Positions 12,449 to 22,356 of a DNA stretch of 64,000 nt are shown here, one piece after another; position 1 is the first letter of the stretch, and each line of letters begins with the position of its first letter. The stretch comes from Rhipidocladum racemiflorum. Lineage: Eukaryota > Streptophyta > Magnoliopsida > Poales > Poaceae. The position numbers and the translations under genes are program-made. The stretch is taken from the NCBI GenBank assembly GCA_036346355.1, contig CM070570.1:46267592-46331591 (forward strand), read 5' to 3'. The notes beneath the pieces were generated by a model. The model searched no databases, was not told the DNA's origin, and was given only the letters and a program-made list of their open reading frames with translations.

Positions 12449-13954
12449 AGGAACTACAAAGGTGTAATTCCCTAAAATTTGTATATTATTGTTCAATGTT
12501 CATTTATGATTTTCTGAGATTTATCCTGGATTTTCTGGAGTTTATAAATACCATTTTGCTATTCTAAGATTTATAAAATTAATTTATTCATAAAAAATAA
12601 AAACAAATTATGCTAAAAAAAATTTTTCTACGTTCAAAATGTTCCAAAGTATTTTTGAGAATTTTTCTGGAATTTTTGAACTTTATTTGATATTTATATA
12701 AAGCCATTTGTATTTATAAAATTATTTTAATCAAAAATAAATGTAAACTCTTCCTCCTCCTTTTTCTGCCAAGCCCATTTCACTTTCTGGCCTGTTTCTA
12801 TTTTAAATTTTTGGTTTCACTTATACGAAATTTTCGTTTTCGTTTTCGTCTGAATTTGCCCTCCCATTTCTGTTTTCATTTTTGACAAAAATTTCCATTT
12901 TTGTTTATGTACCAGTATTTTTCGTTTCCATTTCCAAAAAAAAACTATCGTTTTTTATTTTTCTTCGTAACGGTCAGAAATTTTCTGTTCTATTTTCAAC
13001 CCTAGACAGAAGCACGTTGGAGGCTCAAAAATGGGCATGTTTGGGCTTGTTTGGTGGTAGCTATTTGGAAATGTTGCCTATAAAAAGACTATTTGTGTTA
13101 TGGGTACGACCTTCCCTTCCTGTCAACCGTAGGAACCCTAGCCGCATCTCAACTTTGTCAATCTGCCACTGGCCTTTCTCTTCTTCTTTGGCTTTCTTAC
13201 CGGTATTAGGTAGGTGGGTGACTGTTAATTTGTAAAATTAATTTTCTTTAGACTTCACTGTTTTGTCTTTTTTTTTTACATAAGTTGTTTCAGAGTTGTT
13301 CTTCCCTAACGAGGTCTTCATTGGATTTTTCTTTACCTGTGATGGGTTTTACCATACCGACACCTACGATAGAGATGGACACTATGCCGACTTTGGTAGA
13401 AATAAATGTTTTATGATTTTATCCAAACAAATAACACTGCTACCGACGCATAGGTTCTACACAGTAACAAAGATCGACATTTTATTTCCCATTGTTGCGA
13501 TCATCAACAATTAGGACACAATTGCAAGACCTAGAGTCTTTGACGAGCAAGATAAAGAACACCATGTTTGTTGAATGAAGGACTTGATAGTAACATGTTG
13601 TTCGATTAGAATTTTCAATGGAAAGTTGAACGATTATATATGTACTTTATCCGGTGAATGAACATGTTCTTAAATAATAAAAAAAATGCTTTTATGAAAT
13701 ATAGTATTATCTTGTGAGTGTGGAACGACAATATGCTGAAAGAATGTGATATTTGAAACTAACAAAAATTAGGATTATTCCCATCATTCAATAATATAGT
13801 TTAACTTAATTCAATCGTTTGCACATTGCAGACCAAAACATACAAGACTTTTTTTTTTGGTTTAATGAGAGAGCCAGGCCATGCATGCACATGTTTGTTT
13901 TGCATTCTTGCATTGACTAGTTTTTGGTCCATAAATGTGGCTCATTCAACTATA
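12449..13954. other. No gene; AT-rich intergenic DNA
   Basis: About 1.5 kb, strongly AT-rich at 12480-12740. It holds short open frames without recognisable domains. Runs such as TTTTTCGTTTCCATTTCC and repeated ATTTTC motifs look like a decayed LTR. Nothing more can be supported. Confidence 0.45.
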
Positions 13955-14243
13955 TCTTAACTATTATAAGAATGAGTTGGTGGTGATGGTGAGTCTGTCA
14001 AGCCTTGGGCTAGAACAGTAGGGGCCCAGTAGATGAGTCACTATTGCCTTGCTAACCTATAGTTTTAAATCTGCAGGACAACTCAATATAAATGATTTGA
14101 TTTATTTACTAGCTTACAAAGATATATTTTGCTTGATATGTGTGTTACAGAAAATTGATTTATTGTATGGTTTAGGATCCTGCATTATAATTATGTATTA
14201 TTCTCTTTTAAAATTCCGTTGCAACGCACGGACATCTTACTAG
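13955..14243 (+). mobile_element. Non-autonomous mini-Helitron
   Basis: 289 bp. The 5' end reads TCTTAACTATTATAAG, preceded by A. The 3' end has a short GC hairpin (CCGTTGCAACGCACGG, 6-bp stem with one bulge and an AAC loop), then eight bases and CTAG, followed by T. TC at the 5' end, a 3' hairpin before CTAG, and insertion between A and T are the Helitron signature, and the 3' end closely resembles common grass Helitron ends. There is no coding capacity. Confidence 0.78.
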
Positions 14244-14488
14244 TATGTAAAAAGGTACATATCAGAAAGATGATATGGGGATTGCCGGATTGTAAAATGC
14301 TCGTATATAATTATATTATGAAAGGAGATAATAACATTGGTTGCAATACTTGGGTTCCAAATTGGCAGTCCATCACCAAATCTGTAAATACAGGAATAAC
14401 AGAAAAACTGCTACCCTTCTGTAAACTCGATAGAAATTCTGACAGGATTCGACTTCGAGCATTAATTTGTTAACTCCATAGAAATTCT

Positions 14489-14768
14489 GGCCCAGTTCGT
14501 TTCAACTTCTGGATTATGAATTCTGGAATATAGAAGAAGATGCTTCTGATTATAGGAGAATCGGGTCAAGTTGGCTACAACTTCTAGATTCCGGACCAAG
14601 CCGGTGAGAATCAGCAAGAACCGGTGAGAATCAGGTTGCAGACAGCTTCTGATTCTATATAGAAATCAGCTTCTGATTCTCAGAGAAGCTGTTCAGAATC
14701 TTCCCATTCGACAAAAAATCCGTTTTTTTTAAAACAGAAGTTGTCCAGAAGCTGAAACGAACGAGGCC
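14489..14768. mobile_element. MITE with 24-bp terminal inverted repeats
   Basis: 280 bp. The ends GGCCCAGTTCGTTTCAACTT and (complement of the right end) GGCCTCGTTCGTTTCAGCTT match with a few differences. The trinucleotide TCT flanks both sides. The interior carries repeated CTTCTGATTCT motifs. A 3-bp duplication fits PIF/Harbinger or CACTA derivatives, but the superfamily cannot be fixed. Confidence 0.7.
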
Positions 14769-15405
14769 TCTATTGGGTTCGACTTACGAGCATTTCAGGC
14801 GCATCTGCACGTCAGCACGGCAGCCAATCAGCTGAGGCAGCTTACATTCCGAAAGGGAATACATGCTCACTAACCACGTAATACCAATCACAAAAGGCAA
14901 ACAACCATTATAACATGAATACTGAACAGGGCCAGGTTACAAAAATATGGGATTTGGATCTTAAAAAGGGACATCGCCAAGGACAATAGATTAATCCAAC
15001 CCAACTCTTGCAATTAACCAAAAAAACATATATCTGAACTGTACTGGATACTAAAACCTTCCTTCCTAACTTTAATGCAAGAAGGAAAACAAATGGATCA
15101 GGCGGGCAATAAAGCAACATTGAGAGAATGGGAGATAGCCAGAGATAAACAATGAGGATGAAATAAAATAAGGGAAGCAGAATGACAGGAACTAACAAAA
15201 GCAAGAATAAATGTAATGAGGAAGCAATGACCGAAAAAAGACTTGCAACAGATTCAACCAAAACATCTCAGCATTGTAAGGCATATAAAATTCAGTAACA
15301 ACAAAATATTTTCATAATCTGATAGTCACATGCTATCCATTAAAATCAGTCTACGGGCTCCGCTGTTGATAGACTTTGTATGCATCGATATATGGTAATG
15401 CCAAC
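14769..15405 (-). other. Downstream flank and probable 3' UTR of the SEC61B gene
   Basis: Lies directly downstream of the stop codon of the minus-strand gene. A hydrophobic open frame at 14908-15261 on the minus strand looks like T-rich 3' UTR read by chance: it has no recognisable family and no start context. The exact poly(A) site cannot be read from sequence alone. Confidence 0.5.
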
Positions 15406-15651
15406 CTAGTTGGAGGTGCGGTACAGCTTGCCAAAAACATGCAGAAGGGCAACGACCGCAATAAACCCTATGCTCATGATCAGAACAGCGTTCGGGGACA
15501 TCTTGCGCCCAGCAGTCTCATCGGTGTAGAACTGGAGCATAGTACTGGCGCCACCTCCGGCAGCAGCAGCAGCGCTGGTGGTTCTACGCCGGCGCAAGCT
15601 TGCAGCTGCTGCTGCACTCCCTCTAGATGGTGCCTCACCATTGGCCACCAT
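15406..15651 (-). CDS. SEC61B: Protein transport protein Sec61 subunit beta
   Basis: 81 residues, the small tail-anchored subunit of the Sec61 translocon, which moves nascent secretory and membrane proteins into or across the ER membrane. The N-terminus is rich in Ala/Gly/Ser with the basic stretch SLRRRRTTS. The conserved block TMLQFYTDE follows at about residues 37-45 and KMSP just before the single C-terminal membrane helix (VLIMSIGFIAVVALLHVFGKL, about 55-75), leaving a short lumenal tail. Length and order match plant Sec61 beta. The start is the first ATG of the frame, in a good context (ACAAGATGG). The whole coding sequence is one exon. A splice acceptor (CATACAG) lies 16 bases upstream, pointing to an untranslated first exon about 2.9 kb away. 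No damage is seen, so the gene looks functional. Confidence 0.95.
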   Translation of the reverse strand: MVANGEAPSRGSAAAAASLRRRRTTSAAAAAGGGASTMLQFYTDETAGRKMSPNAVLIMSIGFIAVVALLHVFGKLYRTSN

Positions 15652-15994
15652 CTTGTTTTATGGTCTCTGTATGGCAGCATGAGGTTCAACCATAAGACCA
15701 GCAGCACTAGTATCGTGATTTGTGAAAAAAAAAAAACCACAACATACAAAGAGCTCAATGATTAAGCAGCAGGTACCATTAGTAAGTTCATCAGAACTAC
15801 AGTGTATACAAAAAATAAGCATAGATTGCCAGGGGCAGTCTAGGGGCATGAGCAGCAAGTGCGATCGCCTAGGGTCCACGAGAGCTAGGGTCCCAGCCAA
15901 TGTATATGTACCTCATATATAGCTTGTGTAGATTCATAGTTAGATGTACAGATCGAAGAACATAAAAATATGTGCCTATATCGTTGACTCCTAA

Positions 15995-16629
15995 GAGCAT
16001 CTCCAGCAGAGCCCCTAAACCAGCCCCTAAACCTTAAAATAGGGAGTGTAGTAAAAAAAACAGATCCAGCAGGACCCCAACTCAAGCCCCTAAAATTAGG
16101 AGGTTCCTAAATTTGTCTCCTCAGCCCCAATTCCCAGGAAGCCCCAACTCAAGCCCCTAAAATTAGGATGCCCCTAAATTTGCCTTCTCAGCCCCAATTC
16201 CCAGGGACACGAGTACAACCCCTATTATTGAAGACAGGGAAATACATGAGAGGCTTCGAGATGATCTTATTGAGGATTTATGGGCAATTCACAGTGCTTC
16301 GTAGTTTGATTCATTGTTCGGAGTTTCTATTTATCTATTTATCATGTTTTGAAAATTTTAAATTTAAATTTGATATATCATGTTTTTAAATTGTAAATGT
16401 TAATATGCTTATGTTTTATGTATTACAAATATTTTTGATTGAATTTTAGTGGTGTCAAATGAAGATTATACATAGCGGATATGTCAAAATAGGAGAAAAA
16501 GTAAAATAGGGGCTGAGATTTAGAGGCTGTTGCTGGACTTGTGCTCTGAAAACAGGGTCCCAAAAAATAGGGGGAGCCCCTAAATCCAAAATAGGGGCCT
16601 TGTTTTAGGGGCCATTGCTGGAGATGCTC
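15995..16629. mobile_element. PIF/Harbinger (Tourist-like) MITE in the SEC61B leader intron
   Basis: 635 bp. Both ends read GAGCATCTCCAGCA inwards and are flanked by TAA on each side (15992-15994 and 16630-16632). GAGCATCTCCA ends with a TAA/TTA duplication are characteristic of PIF/Harbinger MITEs in grasses. Repeated AGGGGC / GCCCCT motifs fill the subterminal regions. No transposase is encoded. Confidence 0.85.
16075..16208 (+). repeat. Tandem duplication of 67 bp inside the MITE
   Basis: Two adjacent copies, each beginning CCCCAACTCAAGCCCCTAAA and ending CCCCAATTCCCAGG, with a few substitutions in the middle. It lies in the left half of the MITE and explains part of its length. Confidence 0.85.
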
Positions 16630-18590
16630 TAAGCAGCCACTAGCAAGAATATATAATTAGACCACCAGCAATAATCTTGAGAACTTGTCCAAACCAATCC
16701 AAGTGCTCAACTCGACAACTAGCCATTTGGAAACACCAGCATTTGGCATTCACAATAGACTAAATGAACGAATGCTCGATCACAAGATCGATCTAGCTTG
16801 ACACAACTCGCTTGCACCTTACTACCTGTTAATTAAACTGAGAATTTGACAATTAGTGGTTCTTTATATATTCTAATTCCTTCGTTAAAGAATACGAAGA
16901 AAATATTTGATTTAAGATTGGTAATTTGGATTTCTAATACCTATGGTGACCGGTTGGTTGTGTTTGGTGGCTAACAGAAAGTTCCTTATCAATTAAAAGA
17001 AATGAAAAATTTTTGGTTAAAGGTTGGTTCTTTGGGCTTTCAATGTCGGCTAATGATTACTTAGTTGTATGTCTTGGCTAACCGAAAAATCTCATAAAAT
17101 GGATTTTTTATGTAGTTTCATACTCTTTAGAGCACATTTAGAATGCATGAATTTTATAGAAAACAGTTCATTTTATATAGCAATGTGTAAATTTCTCGAG
17201 TTTAATGTGAGGTCTAAAGTTATATATCGCTTGTAACTTGCAAGAGAAGTTTAGCACATATAATCTTGTTCATATACTACTATAGTATGATGTCGGTTAT
17301 ATGAAAGTTTCACATGTCATCGATGCGTGCCGTGGAAATGCTCAGAACTACCCTAAATAGAACTGAGGTATCTAAAATATCAGGAACTACCTAGGTCTCC
17401 ACTTTCATTTCACCCTAAGGCCTCTGAAATGTTAGGAACAGACATGTAGATTAATTGCATATGATAGGAAGGAATAACTATGACTTTCCTTTTGAAAGAG
17501 AAGGATAAATGCTATCAAATTGGCAGATTATTTAACTAGAAAAAAGTAACTGCCAAACATGCTATTTCATAGGCTCAAGGAATTACTTCTATGTGCAGTG
17601 CGTAACCAAAACGCAAAATCTCACAGGAGTGCACGTCTTGGAAATCTACATTGGTATGCCAAGTGAAGTTTTCACAATTGACTTTGCATTGCAAAGCAAA
17701 ACCAAGGAAAAGCAACGGTGTTCTGTTGCCTATACCCGTATACATTAATACACCACCAAACTTTTGTATTTTTTATTCCCGAGTGCTATACAACATTAAC
17801 TAATTAAACTAGTTAAAGATAAGTTTACCACTGCCAGACCTAAATTGAAATTAGCACCAAACTTGTACTGAGGCCTTGTGCCTAGGGGCTTGGCCAAAAC
17901 ACCCGCTGACCTGATATGCTGCCTAGGGAAAACTGTAAAAAAAGGTCTTAATCTAGTAAAACAGTATGTGTGCGCATGCACTAGCACGACATTAGAAAAG
18001 TTCTGGCGTTGCACAGCAGCATAGATTGCAATAAACCGTTTCACCACATGCTAACAATCGCTTACACAAAAGCCTAAACAACAAAGACTACAATTGTATT
18101 GACATAGCTCCAGGCGAATCAAGGAAATATACCAAACAGAAAGGCAAGTTCGCACCGAAACAACATGGTGCCAGCCATCTATCAAGGCAATTTCTTACAC
18201 ACAGAAGATCCTAGATTCCTCCACAGAAGTGATGTACAGCTGCCCCACTTCTTCTCACGGAGCACTAGTACTATTTTGAGGAATCCAAGAAGTAAATCGA
18301 ATCACCGCAGAACAAGACCAAGATCGCATCAAGACGGCGCCAGATCCGAATTCCGAACAACCAGATCTTGCACAAAGCACCCGTCCCTACTGTCGTGAAT
18401 TCTAACCGTCTAATCGGCCAAACATTCAGCACAACAACGGGAGACGCGATCTAACGAAAAAAACACAAGGAAACCCCTCCTACATATACACACATGCATG
18501 GATCAAACAAGAGGGCGGACGAAATCAGCAGGATACAATCGAATCGATATTCGATAGGCACAGAAGGATGGGAAGGAGGATCGCGCGCAC

Positions 18591-18661
18591 CTGATGAATT
18601 CGCCCGAGTGGTTCTTGGTCTTGTGCAATCTGAATGTAGAATGCTCCTCCGCGTCTAAACC
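18591..18661 (-). other. Untranslated first exon of the SEC61B gene (predicted)
   Basis: The 3' edge is the donor at 18591/18590. The upstream edge is a guess placed near a telo-box-like AAACCCTAAACCC (about 18657-18669). The sequence is GC-richer than the intron and free of repeats. The only basis is the splice signals and the distance to the promoter motifs. Confidence 0.5.
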
Positions 18662-18800
18662 CTAAACCCGTGCCCCGGTATGTAGGCAGCCAGCCAGCCA
18701 GGCGCACGCTCGCTTTCCGGGTCGCGTCCTAGCTCCGATATGAGGGGGATGACGTGGCCCGCGCGATCTGATTGGCTGGGACGCGTCACGATCCGTTTAT
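18662..18800 (-). promoter_or_regulatory. Probable SEC61B promoter with UPR-type elements
   Basis: GATGACGTGG at 18748-18757 matches the UPRE-type consensus bound by XBP1/bZIP factors. TGACGCGT (minus strand, 18780-18787) matches the core of the plant pUPRE-II site. A CCAAT box (minus strand, about 18770-18774) lies between them. Sec61 subunits are known targets of the unfolded protein response in plants, so the sites fit the gene. Whether they act here is inference; the CCAAT to CCACG spacing does not match the classical ERSE. Confidence 0.55.
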
Positions 18801-18895
18801 CTGGGCCGTCTGATTGGTTATCGGATCCTGGAAGCCCGATCCGAGCACGATGAGGCGGGACGGAAACGGTGGCTTTCAATTTCAATGATTACCAT

Positions 18896-19119
18896 TGTCG
18901 TACATCAATTTCAATGCTTTGATAAATAAAAAAAAAACCCTCCACAATAGATGAATGTAGGATATAGAAAGATCAACTCTTTTATGTTTATTGATCGTAG
19001 ATTAATTCTCTTCTACAATAAGATGTTATATTTATATACATAACCACTCAATAGTAGTTTCAAAATTCGCTACTAAAACAAGAGCTCGGATAGATCTAAG
19101 ACCAAGAGTTATCTCAACA
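18896..19119 (-). mobile_element. 3' LTR of decayed copia copy Y
   Basis: About 224 bp. On the minus strand it begins TGTTGAGATAACTCTTGG after a purine tract (AAAGGAGGAG) and ends TACGACA. It is homologous to the LTR at 52203-52445. It marks the left edge of the 33-kb nested retrotransposon cluster and lies only about 230 bp upstream of the SEC61B first exon. Confidence 0.75.
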
Positions 19120-20856
19120 CTCCTCCTTTAGCGAATACTACGTAATGCATATGTCTTATCAAAAACTTCTTAAAAAAACACGGTGGGAAAAAATGGATAA
19201 AGAAAAGAGTTTATTACATTCACATACTGTGTTACACTTGTTGACTCATTAAAAACCTTCATGTGAGAAAACTCTAGAAAAACTCACTAAGAGAAAAGAG
19301 TACAACTTATAAACTTCTGGATTGTGATAGTATTTTCAAGATCATACTAAGAGTTATGTTTCAGGGATTTACTCCCCCTAAACTATGCATATTTCTAACT
19401 TGTCTTATTCCAATGCCATGAATGCATCTTTGGAAGCTGGATACTAGCAAATATATACTTAGTGAATAAATTATCCATATTTTCAAATGACTTAGTTTGT
19501 AGGATCTTTACCTCACCATTCTTCTAGAGTTCATGAGGATAGAAAAGTTTATGGGCAATATACTTTACGATATTGCTCTTAACATAATCCATTTGCATTT
19601 CTGCAACACAAAAAGCATTATCTTCATAGATAATTGTGAGGGTATCGACAATGTTAGTGCCATATGACTTCTAGATATGGCTAATAATACATCTTAGCCA
19701 AACATATTCACATGAGGCTTCATATAGTGATATAATCTATGAGTGGCTGGTAGAGTTAGCTACCAAGATCTGCTTAAAAGATCGCCAAGAAATGATTGTA
19801 CCATCACAAAAAAAAACACAAACTTACTATGAGATTTGGCACTGTGGAGATCAGATAAATAGCCAGCATCCATATATCCCACCATGGTCGAGTCTTGGTC
19901 CTTCTGGTAAAATAAACATAGATGTTGTGTAACTTGGAGTTATCTGAGTAAAATCTTGGCACCAGCCCAATACCTTCTATTTTGATCTGCATTGTGTCTA
20001 GCTAGCAAATTTACTTCGAATGCAATATCAAGTCTAATGCAATTTGCAAGATACATAAATGCTCCAATGACACTTAAGTATGAAACTCCAGGTCGTAAAA
20101 CTTCATTTTCCATCATCGATTTGAATTGGTCTTTATCCACTTCAAGAGATCTTACTACCATGGTGTTTTCTAAAGAATGAGATTTATCCATATTGACTTT
20201 TTCTAATACCTTCTGGGTAGATTGGTGTACACAGATTTCTTCTGGAAAATGCTACAGCTGTAGGACTAAGCAATATTTAGTTTTATCCAAATCTTTCATC
20301 TCAACTCCGTTGTAATGTAAGAACTTGCTTCCTTTATGTCCTCCGTGACTCCGATGATATTCATATTTCTGGAAAATGCTACAGCTGTAGGACTAAGCAA
20401 TATTTAGTTTTATCCAAATCTTTCATCTCAACTCCGTTGTAATGTAAGAACTTGCTTCCTTTATGTCCTCCGTGGCTCCGATGATATTCATATCATTGGC
20501 ATAGACTGAAATGAAACAGAATCTATTCTAAGACTTTTGTATGAACATACATGGACAATCATCATTGTTGGAGTAACCCTTCTTTAGGAGGAATTCATTA
20601 AGTCGGTTGTACCACATTCTTCACTATTGTTTAAATCTGTATAGCGATCTCTACAATTTGATGATATATATGGTGCGATTATTTTTATTAGGATCCAGGA
20701 TTTTAATTTCTTTAGGGGCTCTTATATAAATATTTGTATCCATTTACCCATATAAAATATGTGGTCAATATATTCATAACTGTATTGTTAAGTTCAAGCT
20801 AGATGCCATTGATATTAAATATCAAAAAGTTATTCCACTCACTATAGGAGGGTAAG
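19120..20856 (-). pseudogene. Ty1/copia pol remnant (RT and RNase H), copy Y, right part of RT onwards
   Basis: Minus-strand reading shows degraded copia reverse transcriptase and RNase H. The segment 19940-20191 carries the conserved region before RNase H (YLSVIGAFMYLANC and a DIAF motif) and matches the plus-strand copy at 51187-51384. Stops and frameshifts are frequent. The 5' continuation of the same gene lies beyond the Sirevirus insertion, at 31408-31600. It cannot encode an active enzyme. Confidence 0.8.
20241..20494 (+). repeat. 127-bp tandem duplication in copia copy Y
   Basis: Copies 20241-20367 and 20368-20494 differ at one visible base (GTGACTCC against GTGGCTCC). The rest of the pseudogene is much more decayed than this, so the duplication is recent. 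Confidence 0.9.
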
Positions 20857-20929
20857 TGTGAAATCATGTGCTGAAAAATTGGCTTAGAATTGAATTTGCA
20901 AAATGTGTTTGTTCATGTGTTTTGACAAT

Positions 20930-21500
20930 TTGACAAGAAACAGTAAGTTTAGCTTTGGCGCCGGACCAAACTTAAAGAAAACAGTAAGTTTCTCATCTAC
21001 AACGGACCAAATTTGTTTGTCTGTCGTAAACATGCTTTGGCAACCTCATTTTCCCATGTACGACAAACCAAGTTTTTGGTGCATTGTAAACATGAATCTG
21101 AGTCCTTTTGCGCCGAATCGATTGCGTAATGCGACGAACCAAGTTTTTGGGTGCATGCGTGCACATGTTTTTGAGCTCTTGTGCCAAACTCAATTTTCCA
21201 AGAAAATAGCGATCGGCGCATGTACGACGGACCAAGTTTTGGAGTGCATCGTGGGCGTGTTTGAGATCATGAGCCGGACTCAATTTTCCAAGAAACCAAG
21301 AAGTTTCGCATGTACGACGGACTGATTTCTTTAGTCCGTAAATAACGTGTTTTCGCCGGAATGATTTCTTCTTGAAACCGAGACTTTCACTTGTACACCG
21401 GACCGATTTTGTTGGTCCGTTGTGAATGATTTTTTGAGTGACTTTTTCATGTGTACGCCGGACCATATTTTTTGGTCCGTCGTAAATGTGTTTTTGCTCG
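20930..21500 (+). repeat. Array of GGACC/GGTCC palindromes in the Sirevirus LTR
   Basis: Roughly eight degenerate units of 50-90 bp follow one another. Each is built around a half-site (ACGACGGACCAA or CGCCGGACC), a T-rich spacer and its inverted partner (TTGGTCCGT). The clearest palindrome is near 21459-21484. The same array is present in the 3' LTR (29620-30170). Sirevirus LTRs are known to carry conserved palindromic motifs, and this array is a likely example. Confidence 0.75.
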
Positions 21501-21840
21501 ATTAGGGTTTTGAGCAAAATTGGAATTGTGTTTGATTTGTTTTTGAGATTATGAAATTTATGAGAATTTCATGATGCTTGAAGTGGACTTTATGCAATGC
21601 TCGTGTGAGTATTTGCAAGGATTGATGTGAGTCAAGTCGTGGACTTGTGCTCGGAATTGTTTTGTGGTTTGTTCATGTGTAGGTATTGCTCGAAGACGAA
21701 CGTGGTCGATGACGGGACCGGAACTAGGTTCATGGAGGAGCTGAGGTTCGGGACTAGGTTCAGGGAGGAACTGAGGTCTTGGTGGTCAAGGATGTCATGC
21801 GGGACGTTCGGGCTAAGAGAATGGTGCACATGAAGAATGG

Positions 21841-21968
21841 TTAGTCACGTGAGAATGGCAGGAGGTCATTCGCGTGCAAAGAGTTAGTCACGTGAGTATG
21901 GCAGGTGGCCATACGCGTGCAAAGTGTTAGTCACGTGAGTATGGTAGGGTTGCCATACACGTGCAAGA
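21841..21968 (+). repeat. Three 43-bp tandem repeats, each with a G-box palindrome
   Basis: TCACGTGA occurs at 21845, 21888 and 21931, exactly 43 bp apart, within units that read TTAGTCACGTGAG...ATGGCAGG...CGTGCAAAG. The 3' LTR has the same three copies (TCACGTGA at 30521, 30564, 30607). They lie about 400-500 bp upstream of the LTR TATA box and may serve as an upstream bZIP/bHLH-responsive enhancer. Confidence 0.85.
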
Positions 21969-22016
21969 GTTGTACTCGGCCAGGTTGGGCCAAGAGGAGT
22001 TGTATACATACTCTTT

Positions 22017-22302
22017 GGGTGTGTTTGGTTATCTGCATCATCCTAGCTTGTTTCGTATGAGCCATCCAGGCTAGCCTTGGCCTGACTGAGTGGATGCAAG
22101 TTAAGTTGTTTGGTTGCTTGTTTGTGCATCTCATGGGCCTGCATTAGAGAGAAGTCTAATTTCTGTGTTTTCTCCATCCTGTATGAGTGGGTGCAATTGC
22201 ATCCACCTGGCCAGGATGAGCAGGAAACCAAACATGTGTCTAACAGATACAGTTGCATCCACTCATACGATTCAGACACCATGCAGGCAACCAAACACAC
22301 CC
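22017..22302. mobile_element. Tourist-like MITE inserted in the Sirevirus 5' LTR
   Basis: 286 bp with ends GGGTGTGTTTGGTT and the exact complement AACCAAACACACCC. TTT is duplicated on both sides (22014-22016 and 22303-22305), and the 3' LTR has one uninterrupted copy of the site. The inverted ends extend to about 22 bp. The GGGTGTGTTTGG end and 3-bp duplication are typical of Tourist/PIF MITEs. Confidence 0.93.
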
Positions 22303-22348
22303 TTTCTAGATTAGGAATTGTATTCAGAACTCCTTGTGTTTTGCTCCT

Positions 22349-22356
22349 TTAAATAG
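22349..22356 (+). promoter_or_regulatory. TATA box of the Sirevirus LTR
   Basis: TTTAAATA, followed by a short leader (AGGAGGGGTGTCTCC). It is the only clear TATA-type site in the LTR, conserved in the 3' LTR at about 30735. Transcription of the element is expected to start some 25-35 bp downstream. Confidence 0.55.

Larger units (their letters stand above)
15668..18590 (-). other. Intron in the 5' leader of the SEC61B gene
   Basis: Predicted from a consensus donor (ATCAG then GTGCGC, minus strand, exon edge 18591) and the acceptor CATACAG just before the ATG. It is about 2.9 kb long and contains the 635-bp MITE at 15995-16629. The rest is AT-rich with no second gene. Another acceptor (ATACTAG, about 15706) is possible and would lengthen the leader slightly. 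The donor is strong, but transcript data would be needed to fix the acceptor. Confidence 0.65.

Noticed and set aside
14908..15261. 117-codon hydrophobic frame on the minus strand downstream of SEC61B
   Set aside because: Reads through the T-rich 3' flank; no family, no start context, no conserved motif.
18778..18800. Classical ERSE (CCAAT-N9-CCACG) at SEC61B
   Set aside because: CCAAT and CCACG are both present on the minus strand, but the spacing is about 13 bases instead of 9.
20993..21517. 174-codon minus-strand frame with repeated VRRT motifs
   Set aside because: Produced by the palindromic repeat array of the Sirevirus LTR; the same frame recurs, broken, in the 3' LTR.
20930..21968. 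CRISPR-like repeat array
   Set aside because: Repeats are irregular, palindromic and within a plant LTR; no spacers of constant length and no cas genes.
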